64,000 bases of DNA. Source: VRUE01 sp963796705. Its GTDB lineage: Bacteria > Actinomycetota > Thermoleophilia > Solirubrobacterales > 70-9. The stretch lies in contig CAWCMK010000001.1 of assembly GCA_963796705.1 (NCBI GenBank), positions 650,697 through 714,696 of the forward strand, in the 5' to 3' direction. A program made the translations under genes and the position numbers. The stretch's first letter is position 1; each line of letters starts with the position of its first letter. This document shows, piece by piece, positions 8,063-16,652 of this stretch. The notes under the pieces are model-generated. The model did not search any database, had not been told where the DNA came from, and saw nothing but the letters and a program-made list of their open reading frames with translations.

Positions 8063-8635
8063 CTACCAGCTCGGCCCGCGGCGCAAGCCTCTTCGCAGGC
8101 CGAGTCCGAGCGCCAGGCCCACGGCAACGATCGCGGTGACCAGAAGGACGCCGCTTGTTGTGGAGTAGCCACTGTCAACAGTCGCGACATCACCGAGCGT
8201 CGGACTGCCGTGCCGGTCCCCAGACCCTACGCCGCGCGCGACCTGGTCACTATTGCCGCCGCTCGCCGGTCCGCCGCCTGAGGCCGATCCCCGCCCTGTG
8301 ACCGCGGCCCCGCCTTCGCCGCCGGCATGGGCCGTACCGCCGGTGCCCGGGCCGGAGACGCCTTCGCCGAACAGCGGCGCCGGTTCCACCGAGCCGTTCT
8401 TGCCGACGCCGGTCTTTCCGGCGGCTTCGTTCCGGGCCCGGGAAAGTGGCAGCGCGTATTCGGTTCCGGCCGGGCTCCCGGGGTCGAAGTGAACGCCCTT
8501 TTCGGCTGCACGCGCGGACCCGGCATATACCGCAGCCAAAATCGTTATTCCCAGTAGGCAGGTCAGTACCATCGCCAGGCGAAACCGGCGACGGGGGACG
8601 CTGTTTCTGAGCAAGGGGGCCACCACGCTGAGCAT
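8063..8635 (-). CDS. Gly/Ser-rich exported membrane-anchored protein
   Basis: The start at 8635 gives MLSVVAPLLRNSVPRRRFRL, followed by a hydrophobic segment (AMVLTCLLGITILAAVYAG) and SARAAEKG, a signal peptide or N-anchor. The middle is low complexity (GTGGTAHAGGEGGAA and similar). A C-terminal hydrophobic helix (GVLLVTAIVAVGLALGLGL) is followed by RRGLRRGPSW, so the protein ends with a membrane anchor and a basic cytosolic tail. This resembles a cell-surface protein. No LPXTG motif is seen. Its start codon overlaps that of the divergent hydrolase gene (GCATGC). Confidence 0.6.
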   Translation of the reverse strand: MLSVVAPLLRNSVPRRRFRLAMVLTCLLGITILAAVYAGSARAAEKGVHFDPGSPAGTEYALPLSRARNEAAGKTGVGKNGSVEPAPLFGEGVSGPGTGGTAHAGGEGGAAVTGRGSASGGGPASGGNSDQVARGVGSGDRHGSPTLGDVATVDSGYSTTSGVLLVTAIVAVGLALGLGLRRGLRRGPSW

Positions 8636-9740
8636 GCGGACTTTAAAGCAGAGGATCTGGCTATTGGCCGCCGTCGTCTTCTCGGCGGCGGTGCTCTCGA
8701 GCGTCGCCACCCCGGCCGCATCTGCCGCGGTCACGACCAAGAAGCTCATCTGGGGGCCTTATGACGCCAAGGCATTCGAGACCTACGCCGATCTCGGCGC
8801 GGGCCTATACGAGATCACTATCAACTGGTCTCGGATCGCCCACAGCCGGCCCGCCAACCCGACCGGTCCCGCCGACCCCGCCTACGAATGGCCACCGGCG
8901 GTCACGGAAGCGATCGCCAACGCTAAGGAACACGGGATCCAGGTCGTGCTGGAGGTCTCCGGAGCGCCTGAATGGGCAAATGGCGGCAAACCCTGGCGCT
9001 GGGCGCCCAAGAACCCGCAGGACTACGCCAACTTCGTCGCCGCGGCCTCGAAGGAGTGGCCGCAGGTGCATTACTGGCAGATCTGGGGGGAGCCCTGCCG
9101 TCGCGAAAACTTCATGCCGCTGCCCCATGTCGAAGGCCTGTACCTGACGCCCTCCCAACGCCGAGCGCCGGAACGGTACGCGCAGATCCTCGACGATTCC
9201 TATGAAGCACTGAAGCAGGTCAATCCCGCCAACCTGGTGATCGGCGGCAACACCTTCAGCGGCGGCGACATCCGCCCGCTGACCTACATCAAATACCTGC
9301 GCCTGCCGGACGGGAAGCCGCCGCGCATGGACATGTACGGAATGAATCCGTTCGGCTACCGCCGCCCGGACCTCGCCAAAGGACTGATCAACCCGAAGAG
9401 TGGCGTCGCCGATTTCTGCGACCTCGACGTCGTCGCGCACTATCTGGACAAGTACCTCGCGCGCGACGGGCGCGACCACAAGCTGCCGTTGTTCCTCTCC
9501 GAGTACTTCCTGCCGACCAACAAGAACGTCGAATTCGAATACTGGGTCTCGAAGAAGACCGCGGCGAGCTGGCTGACCTCCGCCTTCAAGATCGAGCGCA
9601 ACTGGAGCAGGATCTACACGCTCGGCTGGTTCTCGCTCGAAGACGACAAGCCGACCGGTCCCGGGAACCACGTGGACCGCGGCTTGCTCACGTATACAGG
9701 CGTCAAAAAGCCTGCGTACTACGCCTTCAAACGGGGCTAG
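8634..9740 (+). CDS. Secreted glycoside hydrolase-like TIM-barrel protein
   Basis: Signal peptide at residues 1-30 (AAVVFSAAVLSSVATPAASA), then a barrel of about 340 residues. ITINWSRIAHSRP and EHGIQVVLEVSGAPEWA are typical of clan GH-A beta-strands 2-3. HYWQIWGEP carries the presumed acid/base Glu near residue 152. LFLSEYFLPT near residue 289 carries the presumed nucleophile Glu, and YTLGWFSLEDD is the last barrel strand. These match the GH5/GH39-like group, retaining glycosidases cutting beta-linked glycans. It lies at the edge of the polysaccharide locus and may trim or turn over that polymer. It ends tail-to-tail with the methyltransferase gene, with a few bases of overlap. Confidence 0.75.
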   Translation: MRTLKQRIWLLAAVVFSAAVLSSVATPAASAAVTTKKLIWGPYDAKAFETYADLGAGLYEITINWSRIAHSRPANPTGPADPAYEWPPAVTEAIANAKEHGIQVVLEVSGAPEWANGGKPWRWAPKNPQDYANFVAAASKEWPQVHYWQIWGEPCRRENFMPLPHVEGLYLTPSQRRAPERYAQILDDSYEALKQVNPANLVIGGNTFSGGDIRPLTYIKYLRLPDGKPPRMDMYGMNPFGYRRPDLAKGLINPKSGVADFCDLDVVAHYLDKYLARDGRDHKLPLFLSEYFLPTNKNVEFEYWVSKKTAASWLTSAFKIERNWSRIYTLGWFSLEDDKPTGPGNHVDRGLLTYTGVKKPAYYAFKRG

Positions 9741-10636
9741 GAGAGAGGACGCCGGCCGGAGAGTGCGACCGGGAAGCCCTGGCGACGGATGTCGGTCAGC
9801 CCCGCGTCCCTGAACCACCCCTCGACCTCCTGCCAGCCGTGCTTCCACTGGTATTTGGGCGCGTACCAATCGAAGGTGTCCAGAACCCTCCACTCGGGAT
9901 CCGGGTGGTTCGAGACGGGCAGCACTGGCGTCAGATAACGACCTAAGCGCGTTCGATAGAGGCGGCCAAGAGGCGCGATGGCCCGGCAGAGCTTCAGCAG
10001 CCGCTCGTCGTCCATCCTTGTCGTCGCCCTGCGATAGAAATCCGACGAGCGGTACCAGAACGAACGCTCGCTCGAATAGACCCAGATCGCAATCTTTCCG
10101 CCGGGTCTCAGCAGGGGGGGCAACTGCTCGAATGCGGCCCGGGTGTCCGGGGTGTGATGGAGGACGCCGATCGAGTAGATCAGGTCAAAGGACTCCCGCC
10201 GCAGAGGTAGGTCGAAGACGTCGGCCTGGAGAAATGCGGTGTTGGGAAGATCTCCGAGATTGCGCTGCGCGGCCTCGACCGCCACCGAAAGGTCGACCCC
10301 GACGACATGGGCCCCATGTGAGGCGGCGACGTCGGCGAAGCGGCCCATGCCGCAGCCCACGTCGAGCACTGTTTTGCCCTCTAGTTCCCCTGGGGAGAAG
10401 CCGGTCTTCTGGAAGAACGTCAGGCGCGACTCGATCCGGTTCTCGTCAGGGCGGTCGAGCTGCGTCCGTTCGAACCAATTCCACTCCTTGCCAAAGCTCC
10501 CGGCGTAGGAATCCGAGTCGACGAATCGGAGCACCCCGTCCGAGCGGTGCGGCTCCCGAGACGGCGCCAGCACTTCGTCCAGCCAAGCTGGATCCGCGAC
10601 CGCGCTGTCTCCGTTGGGAATGCCCCTGTCTGCCAT
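9737..10636 (-). CDS. SAM-dependent class I methyltransferase
   Basis: Start chosen at ATG 10636 (MADRGIPNGDSAV), which leaves 21 bases to the divergent epimerase start. The SAM-binding motif I is GKTVLDVGCGMGRFADVAA (about residues 88-107). Acidic motif II follows (VVGVDLS) and then FDLIYSIGVLHHTPDTRAAF. The protein is about 299 residues. The N-terminal segment (FGKEWNWFERTQLD) is of the type seen in methyltransferases of polysaccharide loci, which methylate nucleotide sugars or glycan ends. A second similar enzyme is at 19859. Confidence 0.85.
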   Translation of the reverse strand: MADRGIPNGDSAVADPAWLDEVLAPSREPHRSDGVLRFVDSDSYAGSFGKEWNWFERTQLDRPDENRIESRLTFFQKTGFSPGELEGKTVLDVGCGMGRFADVAASHGAHVVGVDLSVAVEAAQRNLGDLPNTAFLQADVFDLPLRRESFDLIYSIGVLHHTPDTRAAFEQLPPLLRPGGKIAIWVYSSERSFWYRSSDFYRRATTRMDDERLLKLCRAIAPLGRLYRTRLGRYLTPVLPVSNHPDPEWRVLDTFDWYAPKYQWKHGWQEVEGWFRDAGLTDIRRQGFPVALSGRRPLS

Positions 10637-10657
10637 GATGCCGCCGGTGATTCTGCC

Positions 10658-11605
10658 ATGAAGGCACTCGTGACCGGCGGCGCCGGCTTCATCGGCTCGC
10701 ACCTAGTCTCACGCCTCGCGGGAGAAGGTCACGATGTGCGGGTGCTCGATAACTTCTCCACCGGATCGCGCTCGAACCTCTCGGATCTCCCCGCCGACCT
10801 CGACCTGATCGAGGGCGACATCCAGAGCTACGAGCGCGCCCACAACGCCGTCCAGGGCTGCGAGTTCGTCTTCCACCAGGCAGCACTTCCTTCGGTGCCG
10901 CGCTCGATCCAGGATCCGTTGACGAGCACCGCGGTGAACGTGACCGGGACGCTGAACCTGCTGCTCGCCGCGCGCGACAGCGGCGTGCGCCGCGTCGTCT
11001 ATGCCTCCTCCTCGTCGATCTATGGCGCCGACCGGACGCTGCCGAAGAGAGAGGACCGGGCGCTGATGCCGATCTCCCCCTACGCGGTCGCCAAGCTGGC
11101 CAGCGAGGGCTACTGCCGCAGCTTCTCGGAGGTCTATGGGCTGGAGACCGTCGCGATCCGCTACTTCAACGTCTTCGGCCCGCGGCAGGACCCGCTGTCA
11201 CAGTACGCGGCGGTGATCCCACGCTTCATAACCGCCTTGCTCGCCGGCGAGGCCCCGATCGTCTACGGAGACGGCGAGCAGTCGCGCGACTTCACCTACG
11301 TCGACAACGTCGTCGAGGCGAACCTGCTCGCGGCCGTCGCGGAGGGCGCGTCAGGCAAGGCCTTCAACGTCGCCTGCGGGGAGCGGATCAGCCTCAACCG
11401 CTTGCTCGACGAGCTGCGTTCGATCATCGGCACGGAGGTCGAACCGAACTACCTCGAAGGGCGGCCGGGCGACGTCAAGCATTCACTCGCCGACATCTCC
11501 CGAGCCCGTGACCAACTCGGCTACGAGCCGCTCGTCAAACTGGACGAGGGGCTGCGCCGGACCGTCGAGTACCTGCGGGACCGTTCGCTCAGCCAGGCTC
11601 TCTGA
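10658..11605 (+). CDS. NAD-dependent sugar-nucleotide epimerase/dehydratase (extended SDR)
   Basis: The start at ATG 10658 puts the Rossmann motif at the N-terminus (MKALVTGGAGFIGSHL). The catalytic Tyr/Lys pair is in ISPYAVAKLASE and the Ser in YASSSSIYGAD. IRYFNVFGPRQDP and VYGDGEQSRDFTYVDNV are the hallmarks of the UDP-glucose 4-epimerase/UDP-glucuronate epimerase group. Length 315 is typical. It would supply an epimerised nucleotide sugar for the surface glycan. Its 3' end overlaps that of the O-antigen ligase gene by 17 bases, tail to tail. Confidence 0.88.
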   Translation: MKALVTGGAGFIGSHLVSRLAGEGHDVRVLDNFSTGSRSNLSDLPADLDLIEGDIQSYERAHNAVQGCEFVFHQAALPSVPRSIQDPLTSTAVNVTGTLNLLLAARDSGVRRVVYASSSSIYGADRTLPKREDRALMPISPYAVAKLASEGYCRSFSEVYGLETVAIRYFNVFGPRQDPLSQYAAVIPRFITALLAGEAPIVYGDGEQSRDFTYVDNVVEANLLAAVAEGASGKAFNVACGERISLNRLLDELRSIIGTEVEPNYLEGRPGDVKHSLADISRARDQLGYEPLVKLDEGLRRTVEYLRDRSLSQAL

Positions 11606-13295
11606 GGCTGGGCGCGCAGAGCACCGCCGCCGCCAGCGCGATCGGTATCGAGAGCTGAGGCACCGGCAGCGCTTCGACGAATACCATTCCCGCGAGCGCG
11701 GTCGCGAGGACGCCGAGCGCGGCGGACTTCTCGATGCTCGACTCGGCTTTCCACAAGCCGAGGCCCCATGCGCAGATCATCAGCCCGAGCAGCAGAAGGC
11801 CGATGACACCGAGTTCGGCGGCGAATGAGAGGTACTCGTCGTGTGCCGCGAGCTGCCCGTAGCTCAGGTGTTCGTCGGAGTACGCCGGGAACGACGCCCA
11901 GCCGATTCCCAGCAGGGGCTGAGAGACAAAGGCCTTGAGCGCCAGATGCGCGGCGTCGAGCCGTGAGCGGACGTAGCGGTGTTCGGCGCGGCTCGCGGCG
12001 GAGGTCATGTGGGCGTAAAGGGAGCCTTCGAGTCGCGGTGGGAGGGAGATCAGCCGCTTGGCTCCGGCGCCGTCCCTCTCTCGAATCCGGGCGTCCGCGA
12101 TCAGGAAGGTCGAGGGGCCGGCGCGCTGCCACAGGTAGATCGATGCGTGGGGGGACCGAAGCCGTGGTCGCCAGGTGAGCGAGAAGTCCCGCCAAACAGG
12201 GCCCAACCGACCGACCGCCGAGGCTCGGTTCGCCGGCAGGTCCGCGTCGCCGATCGTGTAGCTGAAGGGGAGGCGGGCCTCCGGCGCTCGGGCTTTGAAG
12301 GTCATCGTGTAGGTCCGTCCTGGGCTTGCCTCGCCCCACCGGAAGCTGATTCCCTCACCCGCCCGGTTGGATCTCACCGCTATTCCCCCGTCACCGTTGG
12401 AAAGCTGCGAAGGGCCGTCCGGGACCGGGCCTGTGCCACGGCTGTCCCAGCCCGTCGCGTCGCGTTGGCTCAAGGGCCTGAGCGAGGCGGAGACCGAGTC
12501 GAAGCTGACGTTTTCGCGCTCACGCTCGAAGACCGAGTAGAGGGCCGCTCCGACCAGCACGCAGGCCGCGGACCCACCGAGCACGATCAGGAGTTTGCGC
12601 CGCGAGCGGCGGGCTTCCCAGAGCGCGAGCGCTAGGAGACCTACGGCAACGGCCACGACCGCCCCGCGTGAGAATGTCAGAATCAGAGCCAAGACGAAGA
12701 CCAGGAGGCTGCCGGCCAGCGCAGCCCGGGCCAGTCGGCCGGAGACGGAGCGGAACGCGATTGCGATCGGGATGCCGAGGGCCATCGCGAAACCGAGTTC
12801 GTTCGCGTTCCCGTAGGTACCTGAGAGGCGGCCACCGGTTTGAGTCAGATAGGTCGAGCCTGAATGGAGTTCGCCGACCCCGGCCAACGCCAGGGCGCCC
12901 GCGAGCGCCAAGCCGGACAGGGTCGCCGTGAGAGTCGGGCGGCGCAGCCACGGCGCGAACCCGATTGCGACCAGCGAAAGAATGCCGACCATCGCAAACT
13001 CGGCGAATCCCCCGGCCCTGCCATCGCAGTTGCAGCCCCGGGATGCGGCACTGACCAAGATCCAGCCGAACAGAGCCACATAGGCGGCGATCAGCAGCAG
13101 GGCGGGGAGGTCGAAGCGGAAGTGATGGGGCCGTTCTCTGAACAGGTCGAGAGCCAAGAGGGCGCCGAAGAGGATCGCGGTGGCCCGCCCCATGGAGAGG
13201 GGCCCGGCGATTTTGGTCGCCGAAAACGGCGCCAGAAACCCAGTGATGACGAGACCGATCCCGGCTCGCCTGAATCCGCGACTCTTGACGCTCAA
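11589..13295 (-). CDS. O-antigen ligase-like polymerase with an inserted beta-sandwich-like domain
   Basis: A 568-residue protein with about ten membrane helices. The N-terminal half is the Wzy/WaaL-like core (GTYGNANELGFAMALG, ILTFSRGAVVAVAVG) and the C-terminal half resumes with QPLLGIGWASFPAYSDEHL and AAHDEYLSFAAELGVIGLLL, the usual O-antigen ligase block. Between them, residues about 265-400 form a long outside loop. It contains a predicted all-beta stretch (EGISFRWGEASPGRTYTMTF, RDFSLTWRPRLRSPHASIYL) like a carbohydrate-binding module, which the core family does not normally have. It should polymerise or ligate glycan chains at the outer membrane face. It sits 16 bases after the PMT gene in the same operon. 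Confidence 0.8.
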   Translation of the reverse strand: MSVKSRGFRRAGIGLVITGFLAPFSATKIAGPLSMGRATAILFGALLALDLFRERPHHFRFDLPALLLIAAYVALFGWILVSAASRGCNCDGRAGGFAEFAMVGILSLVAIGFAPWLRRPTLTATLSGLALAGALALAGVGELHSGSTYLTQTGGRLSGTYGNANELGFAMALGIPIAIAFRSVSGRLARAALAGSLLVFVLALILTFSRGAVVAVAVGLLALALWEARRSRRKLLIVLGGSAACVLVGAALYSVFERERENVSFDSVSASLRPLSQRDATGWDSRGTGPVPDGPSQLSNGDGGIAVRSNRAGEGISFRWGEASPGRTYTMTFKARAPEARLPFSYTIGDADLPANRASAVGRLGPVWRDFSLTWRPRLRSPHASIYLWQRAGPSTFLIADARIRERDGAGAKRLISLPPRLEGSLYAHMTSAASRAEHRYVRSRLDAAHLALKAFVSQPLLGIGWASFPAYSDEHLSYGQLAAHDEYLSFAAELGVIGLLLLGLMICAWGLGLWKAESSIEKSAALGVLATALAGMVFVEALPVPQLSIPIALAAAVLCAPSLREPG

Positions 13296-13311
13296 TGCCC
13301 CGACTGCCCCA

Positions 13312-14850
13312 TCAGGCGGCAGGGCTCTGGGCCTGGCGCCATGGGCGCCGGCGCACCAGCGCAGCCAGTGCTTCGGCGAGCAGGGCCAGGGTGGCAGAGG
13401 CGACGATCCAGATCATCGGAGCGAACATGATGTCGTAGCGGGGCGAGTAGATGGCTGTGAAGCTCGCCCCCAGGAGAGCGGCAAGCACGACGATCACGAA
13501 TGTCGTTGACGCGAGCCTTCGTCTCGGCGCACCGACGAAAGGCAGCAGCAGCCCCAGCAACCCCCCAATGGTGACCACGTAAAGGAGCTCGGTGAAGCTT
13601 TGGCCCAGCTGCCATGGGATCCGGGTTGCCTTCGAGTCTCCCGGGAGATTGGTGATTCCCGGGCTCAGGCCCCGAAAATAGTTCCTGACGACAGTGATCT
13701 GGTCGACGTATTGGTTGGCGGTGAAGGTCCGCGGGTCATACAGGCGGCGATCGAGTTCCAGGATTTCGCCCGATCCTTCGAGATAGGTCCACGGGTCGCG
13801 AAGAATCGCGTCTTTGGCGATCGCACCCATCGCCGCCGAGGCTTCGGCCTGGGTCTTGCCTTCGCTCACCAGGGCGTCGAAGACCGGCGTCGTCATCTGC
13901 AGGGCAGGCCGCGCCTGGCTGACATCGGCGATGTTGTAGATGCTGAGGGCGAGCCTGCCATCCGCCGTGCTGGCGCTCGGTGGGACTTCGTCCCAGCCGA
14001 TCGCTCGGGCGTAGAGCGAAATCCCGCCCTCGGTCGCAATCGTCAACCTTCCGTGGGCGACGGCATTGGAGAGCACCCATGGAAGGACCACGACGAGCAT
14101 CGCAAGCAACGCTGTGACGGCGGGGCGAATCGCCCTTCGCAGGCTGCGCGTCGCGATCAGCAGCAGCACGGGTATCACGATCACCGCCAGCTCGCCGTTG
14201 GCTCGGAGCATGGTCGCCAGCCCGAATGCCGCTCCCGTGGCGACCAGGATCCGAGTGGTGGACCGGTCGGCCCGGATGCGGAGTGTGGCCTCCGCCAGAA
14301 GTGCGGTCCCGACCAGCACGAGGACGCCGAAGAGGAAATCGGCCAAGGCGGCCTGCTCGGTGACGATCATCAGTGGCGAAGCCGCCGCCAGCAGGCCGGC
14401 CATCAGCCCGACGGCCGGCCTGAAGAATCGCCAGCCGATCAGCACCAGCAGCGCCGGCAGGAGAATTCCGATCACGTTCTGGAGGGCGACCACGCCACTG
14501 ACCGGATCGATGCCCAGCCCTTCGAAAAGCGCCAGGAGGAGCGAATAGCCCGGAGGGCGGAGGTCGGAAGGGAAGTGCCCTCCGGAGATTTCGTGCGCAA
14601 CTTCGAGGAAGACGGTGGTGTCCGAGGCCGATATCCCATCGCCGAAGAACGGGACCCTGACCGTGATCGCCAGGGCGGTTACAGCGGCCAGATAGCCAGC
14701 GAGGCGCAGCCGTAGCCGCTCGGGAAACGCTTCGGCGAGGCCGACATACTCGGTCTCGCTGCCACCGATGTCCGAAAGGAAGGCACCCGCACGTGTGGCG
14801 CGCCAGCGCTCTGAGAATCGCAGGTGCACGCCGTTGGTCCCGAGCCTCAC
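13312..14850 (-). CDS. Membrane glycosyltransferase, PMT/ArnT (GT39-like) superfamily
   Basis: 512 residues with some ten to twelve hydrophobic helices. Near residue 95 the sequence GISASDTTVFLEVAHE and then SDLRPPGYSLLLALFEGLG match the first outside loop of the GT39/ArnT group, where an acidic residue and the RPPGY motif bind the polyprenyl-phosphate sugar. MTEQ-type loops follow (MIVTEQAALADFLFG), with SPRYDIMFAPMIW near the end. It is expected to transfer a sugar from a polyprenyl-phosphate donor on the outer membrane face. It is followed closely by the ligase gene and is divergent from the lipoprotein at 14884. Confidence 0.8.
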   Translation of the reverse strand: MRLGTNGVHLRFSERWRATRAGAFLSDIGGSETEYVGLAEAFPERLRLRLAGYLAAVTALAITVRVPFFGDGISASDTTVFLEVAHEISGGHFPSDLRPPGYSLLLALFEGLGIDPVSGVVALQNVIGILLPALLVLIGWRFFRPAVGLMAGLLAAASPLMIVTEQAALADFLFGVLVLVGTALLAEATLRIRADRSTTRILVATGAAFGLATMLRANGELAVIVIPVLLLIATRSLRRAIRPAVTALLAMLVVVLPWVLSNAVAHGRLTIATEGGISLYARAIGWDEVPPSASTADGRLALSIYNIADVSQARPALQMTTPVFDALVSEGKTQAEASAAMGAIAKDAILRDPWTYLEGSGEILELDRRLYDPRTFTANQYVDQITVVRNYFRGLSPGITNLPGDSKATRIPWQLGQSFTELLYVVTIGGLLGLLLPFVGAPRRRLASTTFVIVVLAALLGASFTAIYSPRYDIMFAPMIWIVASATLALLAEALAALVRRRPWRQAQSPAA

Positions 14851-14883
14851 GCGGTTACTGAAAGATATAGATTCATCAACTCG

Positions 14884-15546
14884 ATGGGAGGGTTCTCAAT
14901 ACGTTCGATCCGGCCTGCCCACGGCCGTGCCTCTCGATCGCTGTTGGCGTCCGCCCTCGCGCTTCTGGCGCTTGCGGCCCTTGTCACCGGTTGTGGGTCG
15001 AGCGCCTCCGAACCGGCCGGCACGAATGCTCCCAACAACCTGCTGACACCGGCTGAACTCTCCAGGTACCCGGAAGGAAGCGTGCAGAGCGCCTTCCTCA
15101 ATTTCTGGTCCGACCTGCAATTCCGCTCCTGGTCGGACGCGGCCGCTTTCTATAGCCCCGCTTTCCGCGACTTCGTCGGGACCGCCAACGTGATCGGCGC
15201 GAAGAAGCTGAACGGTTCGATCTATCCGCTTCTGAAGCCGACGATAGTCCGCATCGGCCAGGGCCCCGAAGGCAAGACCGTCTATTACAGCGTGCGGGAG
15301 ACCGACGGCACCAAGGAACTCGCGTCGATCGCGTGGCGCGACGAAGGTGGGAACTGGCAGATCGTCTACGACTCCCGGCTCGACGGCGAGTTGCAGCAAT
15401 TAGCCCAGAACCGGGTCGAACTCGAACGCAAAGGCGCTCTTCCGAAAACCGAAGAAGAAGTGTCGCCCGCCGCGGTGAAGGCCGGCAACGAAGCCTCCCA
15501 GCTACAGGCGGAATTCGAGCAGAGGGAGCTGAAGGGAGGGGGTTAG
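14884..15546 (+). CDS. Lipoprotein of unknown function
   Basis: ATG 14884 gives a short basic N-terminus and a lipoprotein signal ending LALAALVTGCGSSASEP; the Cys at the LVTGC lipobox would be lipidated. An upstream GTG at 14824 would add 20 residues before the signal and is less likely. The mature part of about 180 residues (FLNFWSDLQFRSWSDAAAFY, DGTKELASIAWRDEGGNWQI) resembles an NTF2-like/SnoaL-type cone fold. A charged helical tail rich in Gln/Glu follows. It ends overlapping the stop of the GT4 gene. A role in the polysaccharide locus is plausible but unproven. Confidence 0.75.
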   Translation: MGGFSIRSIRPAHGRASRSLLASALALLALAALVTGCGSSASEPAGTNAPNNLLTPAELSRYPEGSVQSAFLNFWSDLQFRSWSDAAAFYSPAFRDFVGTANVIGAKKLNGSIYPLLKPTIVRIGQGPEGKTVYYSVRETDGTKELASIAWRDEGGNWQIVYDSRLDGELQQLAQNRVELERKGALPKTEEEVSPAAVKAGNEASQLQAEFEQRELKGGG

Positions 15547-16652
15547 CGCCCCCTGGGGCGGCCGCTGCCGAGCGCCTCGCGCAGAACCGCGAGGTGCCCG
15601 GCGGCAGATCTCTCCAGGTCGTGCTGCTCCAGCGCGTGACGGCGGGCGCCTTCGCCGAGCGAACGGCGCAGAGCCGGATCGTCGATCAGTCGCTCGAAGG
15701 CACGCGCGATCTCGACCGGATCGTGCGAGACGAGCAGTCCGCCTTCGGGCCCGATCACCTCGGCGGTCCCGCCTCCGTCGGTGCCGACAAGTGGGCGGCC
15801 GAGGACGGCGGCCTCGATCAGGGCGTTCGGGCTGCCCTCGTCGTCGGAGAGGAGCACAGCGACGTCGTGCTCGGCCCAGAAGCGACGCACGTCGGTGATC
15901 GGGCCGCCCGCGACGACCCTGTCGTCGAGCCCCAGCTCGGCGATCTGGGCGGTGACCGACTCCCGCATCGGCCCGGCGCCTGCGAGCTCGACTTGCCAGG
16001 GCGCCTCGGTCTCAACCAGCGCCAGCGCCGCGAGCAGCCGCGAGTGCCCCTTTTCGGGCCGGTAGTTGGCGAGATACCCGAGACTCACCGAACTCTTCTC
16101 CGGTGGGGGCAGGGCCTCGACGGGCGGATGCCCGTTGCGGACCAGTCGCAGGCGGTCCCGTGCGACGCCTCGCTCGACGGCTCGGTCGAGCACGGCTTCG
16201 GAGTTGCCGGTCACGAGCCGAGCGCGGCGCTCCGCCCAGCGGATCGCCATCCGGAAGGCGGCCTGGCGTTCGGCCCCCGACCCGATCACGCTGCGGCGCG
16301 CGATCACCACCGGTATCCCGAGGGCAAGGGCCGCGGGCGTGACGGTCGTCGACGCCTCCTCCAGCCAGGCGTAGACCACCTCGGGATCCCGGCGGCGCAG
16401 GGCCCGGTAGGTCCGCGGCAGCGATATCAGAGGTCTCGCTGCCCGAGGCCCGGGGGGCGGCGGCAGCTGGACCAGCTCGACGCCGAGATCGCGCAGGCGC
16501 CTGGAATGCCCGGGATCGCAGAGGGTCGAATACGTGAGCACCGTCGCCTCGATCCGGTCGGGATGGAGCGCCTCGATCAGCTGCATCAGCTGGCGCTCGG
16601 AGCCGCCGAGGCCGAGTCCGCCGATCGCGAACAGGACCCGGGTCTCAGCCAT
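15543..16652 (-). CDS. Glycosyltransferase family 4 (GT-B)
   Basis: Start ATG 16652 (MAETRVLFAIGGLGLGGSER), where the GGLGLGGSER loop is the classic GT4 N-terminal glycine motif. The second Rossmann half has LGYLANYRPEKGHSRLLAAL and ELAGAGPMRESV. The donor-binding E-x7-E motif is in SDDEGSPNALIEAAVLGRPL. 369 residues. It would transfer a hexose from a nucleotide donor to the growing lipid-linked glycan at the inner membrane face. Its start overlaps the end of the asparagine synthase homologue by 8 bases, so the two are co-translated. Confidence 0.85.
   Translation of the reverse strand: MAETRVLFAIGGLGLGGSERQLMQLIEALHPDRIEATVLTYSTLCDPGHSRRLRDLGVELVQLPPPPGPRAARPLISLPRTYRALRRRDPEVVYAWLEEASTTVTPAALALGIPVVIARRSVIGSGAERQAAFRMAIRWAERRARLVTGNSEAVLDRAVERGVARDRLRLVRNGHPPVEALPPPEKSSVSLGYLANYRPEKGHSRLLAALALVETEAPWQVELAGAGPMRESVTAQIAELGLDDRVVAGGPITDVRRFWAEHDVAVLLSDDEGSPNALIEAAVLGRPLVGTDGGGTAEVIGPEGGLLVSHDPVEIARAFERLIDDPALRRSLGEGARRHALEQHDLERSAAGHLAVLREALGSGRPRGR

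Noticed and set aside
13600..14715. Long plus-strand frame opposite the PMT-type gene (and similar ones at 15333, 18184, 42469)
   Set aside because: These are antisense shadows caused by high GC at third positions; their sequences are charged and repetitive, while the minus-strand genes have clear families.
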